Assembly (NCBI RefSeq): GCF_000422645.1
Contig: NZ_AUGL01000020.1
Location: 1-64,000 of the forward strand
Direction of reading: 5' to 3'
DNA: 64,000 bases
Origin: Ferrimonas futtsuensis DSM 18154
Lineage (GTDB): Bacteria; Pseudomonadota; Gammaproteobacteria; Enterobacterales; Shewanellaceae
Part shown: positions 28,323 through 38,415 of the stretch, piece after piece
Layout: every line of letters begins with the position of its first letter
Numbering within the stretch: position 1 is the first letter of the stretch
Position numbers and translations under genes: made by a program
Notes under the pieces: generated by a model
What the model saw: the letters and a program-made list of their open reading frames with translations, nothing else
Told to the model about the DNA's origin: nothing
The model's database searches: none

Positions 28323-28415
28323 TTACCCTAACCACACCAGCGCCTGGGCCAACAGCCCGGCGCTGGTGATCAGCGCCAGCCCCATCCAAAGGTAGCTCCA
28401 TCTCAATTTCAGCAT
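28323..28415 (-). CDS. Possible 30-residue single-span membrane protein
   Basis: Directly convergent with dsbD, with the stop codons touching. The 30-codon frame begins with an ATG preceded by AGGGAGGG, a strong ribosome-binding site, and encodes a basic start (MLKLRW) followed by one hydrophobic helix (YLWMGLALITSAGLL). That layout is typical of genuine small membrane proteins, which are usually missed by gene finders. I do not recognise the family, and the peptide could simply be fortuitous. Confidence 0.4.
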   Translation of the reverse strand: MLKLRWSYLWMGLALITSAGLLAQALVWLG

Positions 28416-28664
28416 CACGCCCTCCCTCTGTTGGTCTGCAGATTGCCACCCTCCCCCATAAGGGAAGCGCGTACAGCGTTCTCTGATACCTCTGACCGAG
28501 GACCGGGTTAAAAGTGTCGTAAGAGTTTGTAAAGGTTTTGCTAACGCCCACTTCAAAGGCGATCTCTCTGGCAATGGAGAAAGGGGTCCAATCGAAGCGG
28601 GAAGCCACAGCACCCAGCAGGTGCGGAGTTGTTGGGGTCGGCAACAATGGCCTGACGGCGTCAG

Positions 28665-29246
28665 TCAGGCCAGATTCTCCGGCTGTATGATCAACGACAG
28701 GATAAATCTCAAGGTGCGGGTGCAATCTGGCGCCCTGAGCAGCTCCTGGGTGTCCTGTTCCAGCAGGGGCAGAATCTCCAGCCAGCGCTGACCGACCCAA
28801 CACGCATCCTCCAGCTGACATTCACCATAAAGCTCACCCAACTCGGGCCTGACTTCAAACAGACGCTCCAGGGCTTCGCCCAGCAGTTCAAATCTGGCGG
28901 GCATGGGCAGAGAGGGCCAGTTGTTCATCACCAGCCCCTGCCCCATCCACACCCCATCGGCCTCGGCCCAGGCTTCGGACACCTTGAATCGGCGACAGCC
29001 TTCGACGATCAGGCTCAGGCAACCATCTTCCAGCTGATGAAAATCGATGATATTGACCACGGCTGCGATGGGGTAACAGGGCAGTTCATCGTCCTCCCGC
29101 TGGACACAAACCACCAGAGGCAACTGCTTGTGATAGTGCTCGGCCACCACCCGGTGTTGACCAGGGGTCACCATGCGAAGCTCTTTGCGCCCCTGCGGCA
29201 GCACCGGGCTGTCGATGGGCAGCAGGGCGACGGTCATTCTGTGCAT
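28665..29246 (-). CDS. LON N-terminal-domain protein (substrate-binding domain only)
   Basis: A 193-residue cytoplasmic protein consisting of only the LON substrate-recognition domain; no AAA+ or protease domain follows. The opening VALLPIDSPVLPQGRKELRM resembles the start of the Lon domain (PLFPL...VLFPG...LRIFE), and NIIDFHQLEDGCLSLIVEG matches its later beta-strands. Stand-alone LON-domain proteins are common in proteobacteria; their role is unknown and they may help bind unfolded chains. GGGAGGG precedes the ATG at 29246; an ATG at 29237 is also possible. Confidence 0.8.
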   Translation of the reverse strand: MHRMTVALLPIDSPVLPQGRKELRMVTPGQHRVVAEHYHKQLPLVVCVQREDDELPCYPIAAVVNIIDFHQLEDGCLSLIVEGCRRFKVSEAWAEADGVWMGQGLVMNNWPSLPMPARFELLGEALERLFEVRPELGELYGECQLEDACWVGQRWLEILPLLEQDTQELLRAPDCTRTLRFILSLIIQPENLA

Positions 29247-29370
29247 ACACCCTCCCAGCCGGAGTTGTCACCCGTCTCGACTGAGGTTTGCATATGCTGC
29301 GATCACCTCCGAATCTGCGGGCTTTCCACTAGTTTAGACCCAGATTCGGCGGTGGGGGTTCATTTGTTGG

Positions 29371-29571
29371 TCAGGCGGCCAGAGCCTCAGTCTGGGCCCT
29401 GCGTTGCTCCACTCTCTTCCACACCTTGTCGTGGAAGTAGAAGGCAACGGTGTTCACCAGAGGCTCAATCACCGCCACGGCGCCGCCTATGGCCCAGCTG
29501 CCGGTCAGCAGATACACCACAAAGAAGGCGATGGAAAAATGCATGATGGCAAAAGTCAGAGTCTTCAACAT
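29371..29571 (-). CDS. DUF2061 small membrane protein
   Basis: A 66-residue protein with two hydrophobic helices (FAIMHFSIAFFVVYLLTG and WAIGGAVAVIEPLVNTVAFY) and a short charged tail starting HDKVWKRVEQR. The pattern, helix-TG-helix-YY-x-H-[ED]-x-V-W, is that of DUF2061. The function is unknown. What is unusual is its control region: a near-perfect Fur box sits on the promoter 29-47 bp upstream, which predicts expression in iron starvation. Confidence 0.82.
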   Translation of the reverse strand: MLKTLTFAIMHFSIAFFVVYLLTGSWAIGGAVAVIEPLVNTVAFYFHDKVWKRVEQRRAQTEALAA

Positions 29572-29599
29572 TGGGGTATCTCCACATTGGATTTCATTT

Positions 29600-29633
29600 A
29601 ATGATAATAGTTATCGTTTGCAATGAAAGCCAA
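29600..29633 (-). promoter_or_regulatory. Fur box on the promoter of the DUF2061 gene
   Basis: On the reverse strand TTGGCT (29628-29633) and TATTAT (29604-29609) are 18 bp apart. AATGATAATAGTTATCGTT (29600-29618) matches the 19-bp Fur consensus at about 16 positions and overlaps the -10. The promoter hexamers and the 18-bp spacing are almost the same as at bfd. Confidence 0.75.
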
Positions 29634-29647
29634 TAATTACGAATACC

Positions 29648-30739
29648 CTAATCGATCGACTCTATATCCAGCGGGCGCTCCCCCTTCACCATCGCCTCGA
29701 AAGCCTGGGCCAGCTGCTCACCGGCCTCGGTGACCTGATGCCAGCGCTGCTGGCGCTCGTCGGTAGGCAGAGACTTGAAATCATTGCGATCCGGAATCTT
29801 CATGCCAGGCAGACTCGCAACAAACTCCTCAGAAGGTACCAGCATTACCACCCGCTCGAAGTTGCCTCCGGCCCGGCGTCCCTTGAGTGATTTATCGAAC
29901 CAGCCCGGCAGCGCGTAAGGGTGGAAGTGGGGATAGAGCACCAGGCCACCCCGGCGCAATACCGGCAGATCCAGGTGGTAATCGGTGATGCCTCCGTCCA
30001 TATAGCGCCCAGCAGCGGCCCCGTCGATGTCCAGCTCCCCGGGCGAAAGCAAAGGAATGCTGCCGGTGGCCAGCAACACCGCCTCCATATTCTCTTCGGT
30101 CAGCGCAGCGTGATGAGTCGTCAGTTCACCGGGTTCATAAAAGCCCTGATGATTGGCGGAAAACAGCCAGCGCTCCCATTGATGCTGTATCAACGGCCTG
30201 CCTAACAGGTTGAGCCCCGCCGTCAACGCCAGGCTGGCCCCTTGCAGCAAGGGACGGCGGGTACGCTGCCCCTTCCAGCGACAGGCGATAAGATTCAGCA
30301 CTCTGTTGGGCTGGCTGAGCAGCGCCTGATACCCCTGCTCACCGACGAGGGCGCGCATGATGGTCAGACAGTTATTTCTCACCACCTCTTCCGTGGGACG
30401 AGTCTCGTACACCTGGCCTATGTAGGCATGTTGCAGGCGCCGATGAGCCTGATCCGCATCGGGATGGCACAGGGCGGCGCAGCGCCACCCACCGGAAGAG
30501 GTCCCCAGCAGTTGCATCTTCTGCTGACGTGGAACCCAGCGGGTCATCAACGCCCGGTCCAGGGCCGCCATGGGCAGCCACTTGGGACCCCCTGATGCGG
30601 CAATAAAGCGATCAAACAACGCGGAATCCCAACCGTACTCAGTGAGTTGCCGCCGGGCTTCGGCTCCGGCCAATATGCGAAGTGGAGTCAATATTCTGTT
30701 CCTGTCGACCCTGGCGCGGGCCTCGTCAGCCAGTCTCAT
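29648..30739 (-). CDS. Patatin-like phospholipase family protein
   Basis: A 363-residue cytoplasmic protein with a patatin-type catalytic dyad: the nucleophile in the GTSSGGWRCA segment (near residue 80), the oxyanion-type ASGGPKW just before it, and the Asp in MDGGITDYH near residue 245. Only the GxSxG-like and DGG motifs are clear; the rest diverges from well-known patatins, so a lipid substrate is inferred. The start ATG at 30739 lacks a good ribosome-binding site. It is followed by the Fur-boxed DUF2061 gene, which has its own promoter. Confidence 0.78.
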   Translation of the reverse strand: MRLADEARARVDRNRILTPLRILAGAEARRQLTEYGWDSALFDRFIAASGGPKWLPMAALDRALMTRWVPRQQKMQLLGTSSGGWRCAALCHPDADQAHRRLQHAYIGQVYETRPTEEVVRNNCLTIMRALVGEQGYQALLSQPNRVLNLIACRWKGQRTRRPLLQGASLALTAGLNLLGRPLIQHQWERWLFSANHQGFYEPGELTTHHAALTEENMEAVLLATGSIPLLSPGELDIDGAAAGRYMDGGITDYHLDLPVLRRGGLVLYPHFHPYALPGWFDKSLKGRRAGGNFERVVMLVPSEEFVASLPGMKIPDRNDFKSLPTDERQQRWHQVTEAGEQLAQAFEAMVKGERPLDIESID

Positions 30740-31088
30740 AGGGCATAGAAAATATCAGAAGTTGTTAAAATTTAGAACAATGTGGCCTTTTCCACCCTCC
30801 GGTAACCGGCCAGCACCAGACTCCCAGCTCCTTCAGCGATCCTGTTCTGACTCAGGGCAGCAATTTAGATGTTTTCACCTCCAGGCCCGCCGCGGCACCG
30901 AACAAAGTCGGGCAGGAGTTCACTTCCCGGTAACAAAATGGTAAAACGTGATCTATGTCGCATTCGGGCCCACACAACAACCACAAGGCCCGGTTCCGGC
31001 CTGGCAGGACAGCCACCGGAGAGCGACACGGGGCGCCCCGGCTGTCACGGGGCACCACTCGCGCAGTAATGAAGGAAGGAGTATCTGT
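30740..31088. other. Divergent intergenic region, patatin-like gene / DUF2057 gene
   Basis: About 350 bp that must hold both promoters. I see short inverted repeats (such as CCGGTAACCGG near 30800) but no promoter hexamers, operator or small ORF with a ribosome-binding site that I would defend. The frame that stays open into DUF2057 from 30948 has no Shine-Dalgarno sequence. Confidence 0.5.
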
Positions 31089-31508
31089 ATGCGCTTACGC
31101 TCTCTGGCCACCCTGGCCGCCACTCTGCTACTGACCGCCACCGCATCCGCCAGCACACTGCAACTGCCCAAGGGCTTCTACGCCACCAACGTAAACGGTC
31201 AACAGGTGTCCGCCTTTGATTCGACCCTGGATCTGGGGCAAGGCAAACAAGTTGTCACCCTGAGGTATGCCAACCCCTATCGGGTCCATCCTGAGCACCA
31301 CGAAATGGTTGTTTCCGGCCCCATCTATGTGGTCTTCGACGCCAATGCCGATGCCAACTACCAGCTCAGCGCCGATCTGCCCATGGCCCTGAACCAGGCC
31401 AAATCTTACGCCCGCAACCCCAAGTTCGATCTGGAGTCCGCTGGCCAGGCTGTCGTCCACAAGGCCTACCTGGGCCAGGGCGCCGTGGCCAGGCTGCTGG
31501 CCGATTGA
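31089..31508 (+). CDS. DUF2057 (YccT/CsgI-like) secreted protein
   Basis: A 139-residue protein with a signal peptide (about 1-21, ending ASA) and one small beta-rich domain typical of DUF2057 (YccT family): LQLPKGFYATNVNGQQV and RYANPYRVHPEHHEMVVSGPIYVVFDA. E. coli YccT (CsgI) is periplasmic and inhibits curli assembly; other members are uncharacterised, and no curli genes are in this window. ATG 31089 is preferred because AAGGAAGGAG lies eight bases upstream; the frame opens earlier but without a signal. Confidence 0.82.
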   Translation: MRLRSLATLAATLLLTATASASTLQLPKGFYATNVNGQQVSAFDSTLDLGQGKQVVTLRYANPYRVHPEHHEMVVSGPIYVVFDANADANYQLSADLPMALNQAKSYARNPKFDLESAGQAVVHKAYLGQGAVARLLAD

Positions 31509-31517
31509 CCTTCACAG

Positions 31518-31537
31518 GGCGGCCCAGCCGGGCCGCC
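31518..31537 (+). terminator. Possible terminator after the DUF2057 gene
   Basis: GGCGGCCC (31518-31525) pairs perfectly with GGGCCGCC (31530-31537) around AGCC, 10 bp past the stop. No U-tract follows, so it could stop transcription only weakly or protect the 3' end. Confidence 0.4.
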
Positions 31538-31621
31538 TGACAGCGGGATTCAATTCTGTTGTGACGCAGTACCGAGAGTGCGAGGCTGGTATACTCTCTC
31601 TTTTGTTTGCGGTAGTTCGCC

Positions 31622-32041
31622 ATGCTGACCCTGTCCAATCGTCTCACCATTCCCGCCTCCGAACTGGAGTTTCAGGCGATCCGCGCCTCGGGACCAGGCG
31701 GACAGAATGTCAATAAGGTGTCCACCGCCATCCAGCTGATCTTCGATTATCGCCGATCGCCGACCCTTCCTGACCACTATAAGGAGGGGCTGGACAGGCT
31801 CTCCCACCCCAACATCACGCCCGGGGGCAAGATTCTCATTAAGGCGCAGCAGTTTCGCAGCCAGGAGATGAACCGCCAGGATGCCCTGGATCGCCTCCAG
31901 GCTCTGCTGAAGAAAGCCGCATTTCGCCCCAAAACCCGCCACGCCACCAAACCCACCAAGGCCAGCGTTCGCCGCCGACTGGACGGCAAAAGCCGCCAGA
32001 GTCAGCGCAAGCAGCTGAGACGCTCTCCGCCAAAAGATTAA
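31622..32041 (+). CDS. arfB: Alternative ribosome-rescue factor ArfB
   Basis: A 139-residue codon-independent peptidyl-tRNA hydrolase (YaeJ, ICT1-like) that frees ribosomes stalled at the end of broken mRNAs. The catalytic GGQ is at residues 26-28 in SGPGGQNVNK, and a long, strongly basic C-terminal tail (from about residue 100) would enter the empty mRNA channel. It lacks the codon-reading domain of release factors. It stands alone between the DUF2057 gene and aroQ. The ATG at 31622 starts the family's N-terminus. Confidence 0.96.
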   Translation: MLTLSNRLTIPASELEFQAIRASGPGGQNVNKVSTAIQLIFDYRRSPTLPDHYKEGLDRLSHPNITPGGKILIKAQQFRSQEMNRQDALDRLQALLKKAAFRPKTRHATKPTKASVRRRLDGKSRQSQRKQLRRSPPKD

Positions 32042-32155
32042 CCCAAAGCGGTGTTTGACCTTTTTTCAGATTGACCGGCAATCCTCCTTCATCCAGAAGG
32101 GCCCATTGCCGCCATTAACACTGTGGGCAACACACGTGATTAGACCAGTAAAATG

Positions 32156-32183
32156 CTGCCATTTTCGTTGATGTAGTTATAAT
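32156..32183 (+). promoter_or_regulatory. Candidate promoter for aroQ-accB-accC
   Basis: A perfect TATAAT (32178-32183) has CTGCCA (32156-32161) 16 bp upstream. It is about 100 bp before the aroQ start. The region contains no other hexamer pair as good. Confidence 0.5.
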
Positions 32184-32282
32184 GGCTATCACTGGAATTC
32201 AAGGGTGTGAAACTGTGGCGAATTTTGGTGTCTAACGATTTACACTGAATATGCACACACGTTCGCAGAGGATAGGCGCAAA

Positions 32283-32744
32283 ATGTCGAAGCAAAAGCGG
32301 ATCTTGCTGGTCAATGGCCCCAACCTGAACATGCTGGGCCGGCGCGAGCCAGGCCATTACGGCAAGAGAACCCTGGATGAGATCGTCACTGGTCTGACCA
32401 AACTCACCGAAGATCATCAGGTTAGCCTTAGCCATATCCAGAGCAACTCCGAAGCTGAACTGATCGATGCCATCCACGCCAGCGACGTGGATTTCATCAT
32501 CATCAATCCCGCCGCTTTTACCCACACCAGTGTGGCCTTGCGGGACGCCATTCTGTCGGTTTCCACCCCCTTTATTGAAGTACATCTGTCAAATGTCCAC
32601 GCCCGGGAGCCTTTCAGGCACCACTCCTATTTTTCCGACGTAGCGGTAGGAGTTGTTTGCGGTCTGGGCGAGGACGGATACCAATTTGCACTGCAAAGTG
32701 CGGTTAATTACTTGAATCGTGCGGACGAGTACGAGCGCAGCTGA
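32283..32744 (+). CDS. aroQ: Type II 3-dehydroquinate dehydratase
   Basis: A dodecameric shikimate-pathway enzyme turning 3-dehydroquinate into 3-dehydroshikimate, 153 residues. The [17 protein letters not shown] opening with the active-site Tyr, the Arg-rich lid, the [14 protein letters not shown] stretch and the [17 protein letters not shown] histidine are all present. It is the first gene of an operon with accB (14 bp gap) and accC. aroQ-accB-accC is a common gammaproteobacterial arrangement with no known biochemical reason. Confidence 0.97.
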   Translation: MSKQKRILLVNGPNLNMLGRREPGHYGKRTLDEIVTGLTKLTEDHQVSLSHIQSNSEAELIDAIHASDVDFIIINPAAFTHTSVALRDAILSVSTPFIEVHLSNVHAREPFRHHSYFSDVAVGVVCGLGEDGYQFALQSAVNYLNRADEYERS

Positions 32745-32758
32745 ATAAGAGAACCACT

Positions 32759-33223
32759 ATGGATATTCGCAAAATCAAGAAACTGATCGAACTGGTACAG
32801 GAATCCGGCATCGCCGAGCTGGAGATCGCCGAAGGGGAAGAGTCCGTACGCATCAGCCGCACCGGCAATGCGCCCGTGGCCGCGTCCTACACCGTGGCAG
32901 AGGCCCCGATGGCCGTGGCTCCTGCCCCTATGGCTGCGCCTGCAGCGCCTGCGGTCGCGCCTGCTGCCGAGGCTGCACCAGCCTTTTCCGGTCACGCGGT
33001 GAAATCCCCCATGGTAGGCACCTTCTACCGCTCCCCAAGCCCAGCAGCCAAGCCCTTCGTTGAAGTGGGCGACACCGTCGCTGTGGGTGACACCCTGTGC
33101 ATCATCGAAGCCATGAAGATGATGAACCAGATCGAAGCCGACAAGGCCGGTGTGGTTAAACAGATTCTGGTGGAAAACGGCGACTCCATTGAGTTTGACG
33201 AGCCGCTGTTCATCATCGAGTAA
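32759..33223 (+). CDS. accB: Biotin carboxyl carrier protein
   Basis: The BCCP subunit of acetyl-CoA carboxylase, 154 residues. An N-terminal dimer segment is followed by a Pro/Ala-rich flexible linker (about residues 40-75) and the C-terminal biotinyl domain with the modified lysine K120 in EAMKMMN. The protein swings biotin between AccC and the carboxyltransferase. accC begins 10 bp downstream, so the two are tightly cotranscribed. E. coli AccB represses its own operon; whether that holds here cannot be told. Confidence 0.98.
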   Translation: MDIRKIKKLIELVQESGIAELEIAEGEESVRISRTGNAPVAASYTVAEAPMAVAPAPMAAPAAPAVAPAAEAAPAFSGHAVKSPMVGTFYRSPSPAAKPFVEVGDTVAVGDTLCIIEAMKMMNQIEADKAGVVKQILVENGDSIEFDEPLFIIE

Positions 33224-33233
33224 GGAAGTCACT

Positions 33234-34583
<1,350 letters not shown>

Positions 34584-34599
34584 GTGGCCACGGCTCAAT

Positions 34600-34629
34600 A
34601 AAAAAGAGGACCTCAGGGTCCTCTTTTTT
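34600..34629. terminator. Bidirectional terminator, accC / chemoreceptor
   Basis: AGAGGACC (34605-34612) pairs with GGTCCTCT (34617-34624); six A precede and six T follow, so the A/T flanks extend the stem. It ends accC and the convergent chemoreceptor gene. Confidence 0.92.
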
Positions 34630-34645
34630 GTGCCTTGGTGCCGGG

Positions 34646-36322
34646 CTAGATCTTAAACTGGCCCACCAGCTGTCGCAGTTGCTGGCCGGAGAGGCCAAGC
34701 CGCTCAGAGACCCGGGCCGACTGTTCGCTGGTATGCACCAGCTCGCCGACGATGTCACGAATGGCCACCATGTTGCGGTTGATCTCCTCGGTTACCGAGC
34801 TCTGCTGGGTGGCCGCGGTGGCGATCTGACTGGTCATGTCGTTGATCTCATTGACCGCACCGGATACCGCATTGAGACTGGTGGTGATCTCCGACGAGGA
34901 GCCCACGGTATTCTCGCAATTTTGCTGGCTGTTGCTCATGGTGTCCACCGCCTTGGAGACCGACTGATGCAGCTCATCCAGCATCTCTTTGATCTCCAGG
35001 GTGCTGGTCTGAGTGCGACTGGCCAGCTGACGCACCTCATCCGCCACCACGGCAAAGCCCCGCCCCTGGTCTCCGGCTCTTGCCGCCTCGATGGCCGCAT
35101 TCAGTGCCAGCAGGTTGGTCTGATCGGCAATGTCGCCGATGACCCCCAGTACGCTGTGGATCTTGGTGGACTGCTCGTTGAGGCGGTCGATGTGCTGGGA
35201 CGCCAGGTCCACCTCGTCCACCAGGGCGTTGATGGAGGACACCGAGTGTCCCACCTTGTCCTGGGCTATGCCGGCGTCATCGGCGGCGGCCTGAGTGGCA
35301 TCGGCCATCTGGTTGGCGTTGCCCGCGATCTCCGCCGCAGCCATGCTCATCTCGGTGACCGCGGTGACCACCTGCTCGGTTTCATCGTCGTGGACCGACA
35401 ACTGACGGCTGATGGTGGCGGTCTGGTCGTTAATGCTGTCTACGGCCATCCCCACCTGCTCCGTGGCCTCAGCCACCTCACTCATGGTCTGTTGCAGCTT
35501 GGAGGTGAAGCGGTTGAACGCCTCACCCAGTTGGGCAATCTCATCCTGCCCCTTCACATCAAGACGCTTGGTCAGATCACCCTCACCCTGGGCAATCTCC
35601 TGCAAGCTGACCAGCATGGCGTTCACCGGCGCCACGGTGCGCCGGGACACATACAAAATGGCCAGCACTGCCAGAATCAGGATGCCCAGGGCCAACGCCG
35701 AGGTGGTCAGAGTCTCTTTGTCGGACATCGCCTGGGCGTCGCCTCTGAAGGCGGCCACGGCGGCGTCGATCTCGTCGACGTAGACACCGGTACCCAACAG
35801 CCAGCCATACTCGTTCAGAGGTTCAACATAGCTGATCTTCTCCACCAGCCCGGTGGCACCCGGCTTCTGATAAAAGTAGGATGCGGTGCCGCCGCCTGCC
35901 TTGGCCGCCTTCACCAGCTCCGCAATAAAGGAGGTACCCTTGGGATCCTTCAGGTACAGCTGATTCTGCTCCTTGGTCTGGGGCTTAAGACCGTGGAACT
36001 GCACCGTGCCTTCCAGGTTGTAGACAAAGAAGTAACCGCCGTCCCCGAAGGTCACCTTGCTCAGGGTCTCCTCCACCACCTGCAGAGGCGACCTGTCCGG
36101 CTGGGCCTGAATCTGGTTGCGCACCGACGCCAGGGCGATGGTCACCGCATCTTTCACCTGCTTCATCTTTTGCGCCCGCAGATCCTGGGTAAAGGTGTCT
36201 ACCTGCTGATCCAGCGTCTGATTCTTAAAATAGATGGAGCCGGAAAACACCACCACCAGGGTCAACACCAAAGGCACCAGGGCAAGCATCAGCATCTTGC
36301 CCATCAATCCAAGTCGACTCAT
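34646..36322 (-). CDS. Methyl-accepting chemotaxis protein, single-Cache sensor
   Basis: A 558-residue transmembrane chemoreceptor. A first membrane helix (about residues 9-30) is followed by a periplasmic single-Cache domain ([47 protein letters not shown]), a second helix (about 205-225), a HAMP linker ([28 protein letters not shown]) and a signalling domain with the invariant hairpin [20 protein letters not shown]. There is no C-terminal CheR/CheB-binding pentapeptide. Single-Cache domains often bind short organic acids; the ligand is unknown. No che genes lie in this window. Confidence 0.94.
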   Translation of the reverse strand: MSRLGLMGKMLMLALVPLVLTLVVVFSGSIYFKNQTLDQQVDTFTQDLRAQKMKQVKDAVTIALASVRNQIQAQPDRSPLQVVEETLSKVTFGDGGYFFVYNLEGTVQFHGLKPQTKEQNQLYLKDPKGTSFIAELVKAAKAGGGTASYFYQKPGATGLVEKISYVEPLNEYGWLLGTGVYVDEIDAAVAAFRGDAQAMSDKETLTTSALALGILILAVLAILYVSRRTVAPVNAMLVSLQEIAQGEGDLTKRLDVKGQDEIAQLGEAFNRFTSKLQQTMSEVAEATEQVGMAVDSINDQTATISRQLSVHDDETEQVVTAVTEMSMAAAEIAGNANQMADATQAAADDAGIAQDKVGHSVSSINALVDEVDLASQHIDRLNEQSTKIHSVLGVIGDIADQTNLLALNAAIEAARAGDQGRGFAVVADEVRQLASRTQTSTLEIKEMLDELHQSVSKAVDTMSNSQQNCENTVGSSSEITTSLNAVSGAVNEINDMTSQIATAATQQSSVTEEINRNMVAIRDIVGELVHTSEQSARVSERLGLSGQQLRQLVGQFKI

Positions 36323-36701
36323 TCAACCTCTCCTGACTCGAAAAATGAGAATCCCAAAACAGCAGTCCCGAACTGCGGCCATCCTGTGACCGGCATCACT
36401 CTTCTTGGTAGCACGAACGCAATTCACATCTCAATTGCGATTTCAGCCGAGAAAGGTGCATCAGCGCACTTTAGATGATGAGTCGAGGCTGGAAAGCTGG
36501 TGGCAAGAGGGGAAATAAGCCACGGAAACGAAATTTTTTCGTTTTTTATCAGTCCATTACTCCGCCCAATGAGTTAGCGCAGGCTAATTTATTGATTTCT
36601 TATGCAAATTCATCTAATTGAACGATTGCATTGGGGGTAAATGACACTTTAGTCGGAAGAGGGCAGCGGGCCACCGGATGGGGGCCCGCCAGCTGAAGAG
36701 G
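36323..36701. other. Intergenic region between chemoreceptor and symporter genes
   Basis: About 380 bp upstream of the chemoreceptor and downstream of the symporter. A 7-bp GC-rich stem (GCGGGCC 36666-36672 / GGCCCGC 36683-36689) lies 13 bp after the symporter stop and may be a weak terminator, although no U-tract follows. I searched by eye for a flagellar sigma-28 promoter and found none with correct spacing. No ORF here is believable. Confidence 0.5.
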
Positions 36702-37967
36702 TTAGGCAGACGCAGGCGTCAGAGACTCGACCTCCTCAACCTCACCTTCGGAATGGGCAATCACCGTGGTCGCCACCAGGTCTCCGGACACATTCACCAC
36801 GGTACGGGCCATGTCCAGCACCCGGTCGATGCCCGCCACCAGGGCCACGCCTTCCAGCGGCAGTCCGACCGAGGTCAGTACCAGAGTCAGCATTACCAGG
36901 CCGGCACCGGGCACACCGGCGGTGCCTATGGACGCCAGGGTCGCGGTGGCAATGATGGTCAGGTACTGCACCAGCGTCAGATCCACGCCAAACAATTGCG
37001 CCACAAACAGGGCACACACCCCCTGGTACAAGGCGGTGCCATCCATGTTAATCGTGGTTCCCAGGGGCAGGACAAAACTGGAGATACTCTTGTTGATCCC
37101 CAGCTTGCGGGCACACTTCATCGACGCAGGCAGGGTCCCCGCGGAACTGGACATGGTGTAGGCCACCGCCATCGCCTCGGAGATCGCCCGGAAGAAGCGT
37201 AAGGGGTTCACCTTGGCCACAATGGCCAGCAGCACACTGTAGAAACCGAAGATGTGCAGCAGACACCCCAGGTAGACCGCCAGAATCACCTTGAGCAGGG
37301 GCAGCAGTACATCGATGCCATATTTGCCGGACACCCAGGCCATCAGGGCGAACACACCATAAGGCGCCAGCGCCATCACCATGTCGGTCAGCTTGTACAT
37401 CGCTTCCGCCAGGGATTCAAACAGCTGTACCGCCGGCTTGCCGCGCTCGCCGATGAGCACCAGGGCGATACCCAGGGCCACCGCAAAAACGATCACCTGC
37501 AGGATTTTGCCTTTGGCCAGGGCTTCAATGGGGTTGGTGGGCACCATGTTGACCAGAGTTTGCACCAGGCTGGGGGCTTGGCTGACCTGGGTGGTTCGGG
37601 CCACCTCCTGAGTCATCTCGACACCGGCTCCGGGCTGAAACAGGCTGCCCAGCAACAAGCCGATGGAGATGGCGATGGCGGTGGTGCCCAGGTAGAACAG
37701 GAAAGATTTCAGTCCCACCCGGCCCATCTTCTGAGTGTCCTGCATGGAGGTCACCCCGACGATGAGAGAGCAGAACACCAGAGGCACAATCAGCATCTTG
37801 ATGGTGTTCACGAACAGGGAGCCGATAAATTTAAGATGAACGGCACTCTCACCGAGAGAGATGCCGGTAAGAATCCCTGCCAGCATGCCAGCCAGGATCT
37901 GAGCCCATAACGGCAGGGCACGCCACTTGCCCCAGCACCGTGCCAGGGGATTGGATTTTGTAGACAT
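36702..37967 (-). CDS. Dicarboxylate/amino acid:cation symporter (DAACS)
   Basis: A 421-residue inner-membrane protein of the GltP/DctA glutamate-transporter fold, with about eight helices and two re-entrant hairpins. The hallmark segments SSSAGTLPASM, PLGTTINMDGTALYQG and the GVPGAGLVML stretch are intact; they form the substrate and cation sites. It takes up C4-dicarboxylates or acidic or neutral amino acids with Na+ or H+. Which one is not readable. A symmetric CTGATCCGGATCAG lies about 130 bp upstream and could be an FNR-type site. Confidence 0.93.
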   Translation of the reverse strand: MSTKSNPLARCWGKWRALPLWAQILAGMLAGILTGISLGESAVHLKFIGSLFVNTIKMLIVPLVFCSLIVGVTSMQDTQKMGRVGLKSFLFYLGTTAIAISIGLLLGSLFQPGAGVEMTQEVARTTQVSQAPSLVQTLVNMVPTNPIEALAKGKILQVIVFAVALGIALVLIGERGKPAVQLFESLAEAMYKLTDMVMALAPYGVFALMAWVSGKYGIDVLLPLLKVILAVYLGCLLHIFGFYSVLLAIVAKVNPLRFFRAISEAMAVAYTMSSSAGTLPASMKCARKLGINKSISSFVLPLGTTINMDGTALYQGVCALFVAQLFGVDLTLVQYLTIIATATLASIGTAGVPGAGLVMLTLVLTSVGLPLEGVALVAGIDRVLDMARTVVNVSGDLVATTVIAHSEGEVEEVESLTPASA

Positions 37968-38415
37968 AGGAGACCTATGGAGTTGTTGGGTAACAGAGAG
38001 GGTTTTGCAGAGAGAAATTGTACCCTGAGGCCCCCCTGGGCCCGCGCAGAATCTCCCTCAAAAGTGATCCCGGGCGCAGAGAAAAATGGGGTACTGATCC
38101 GGATCAGCCTGCCATAAACAGCCGGGAAACAAACTCCTTACCCCTCCACAGCCAAGGGCACACACCGGAGTCACAACCCCCTCATTTCCTTCAACCAGAT
38201 TTGTTGCACAGCCGCATTTAACCCGCTAGACTCGCCGCGGAATATTCAGTTATTTCAATAATTTTAAATAAAAAGCGCCGCGCTAAACCATGGAAAAGGA
38301 AGCGTTTGGGACCGAAAGGAGTCGATAACAATGCCGCAACCTATGCTCTGACCTTTCCTCCAGACCTTCCCAGCTTAGCCGCCGCCTTAATTTTTCTATA
38401 TCCAGAGATGACGTC
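37968..38415. other. Divergent intergenic region, symporter / lipoprotein genes
   Basis: About 450 bp. It holds an FNR-like palindrome at 38094-38107 and an AT-rich run (38235-38275) upstream of the lipoprotein gene that could hold its promoter, though I could not fix two hexamers. Frames in this stretch are short and lack ribosome-binding sites, so I see no further gene. Confidence 0.5.
38094..38107. promoter_or_regulatory. FNR-like palindrome upstream of the symporter gene
   Basis: CTGATCCGGATCAG is a perfect 14-bp palindrome that matches the FNR/EtrA consensus TTGAT-N4-ATCAA at eight of ten positions. It lies about 130 bp from the symporter start codon. The same core recurs at 48443. Confidence 0.4.

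Noticed and set aside
34628-36478. A 616-codon forward frame over the chemoreceptor gene
   Set aside because: Antisense image of a complete chemoreceptor; a Leu/His/Gly-rich repeat-like product with no signal or domain.
36323-36660. A flagellar sigma-28 promoter for the chemoreceptor
   Set aside because: TAAAGT-like hexamers occur, but no GCCGATAA-like -10 at the needed distance.
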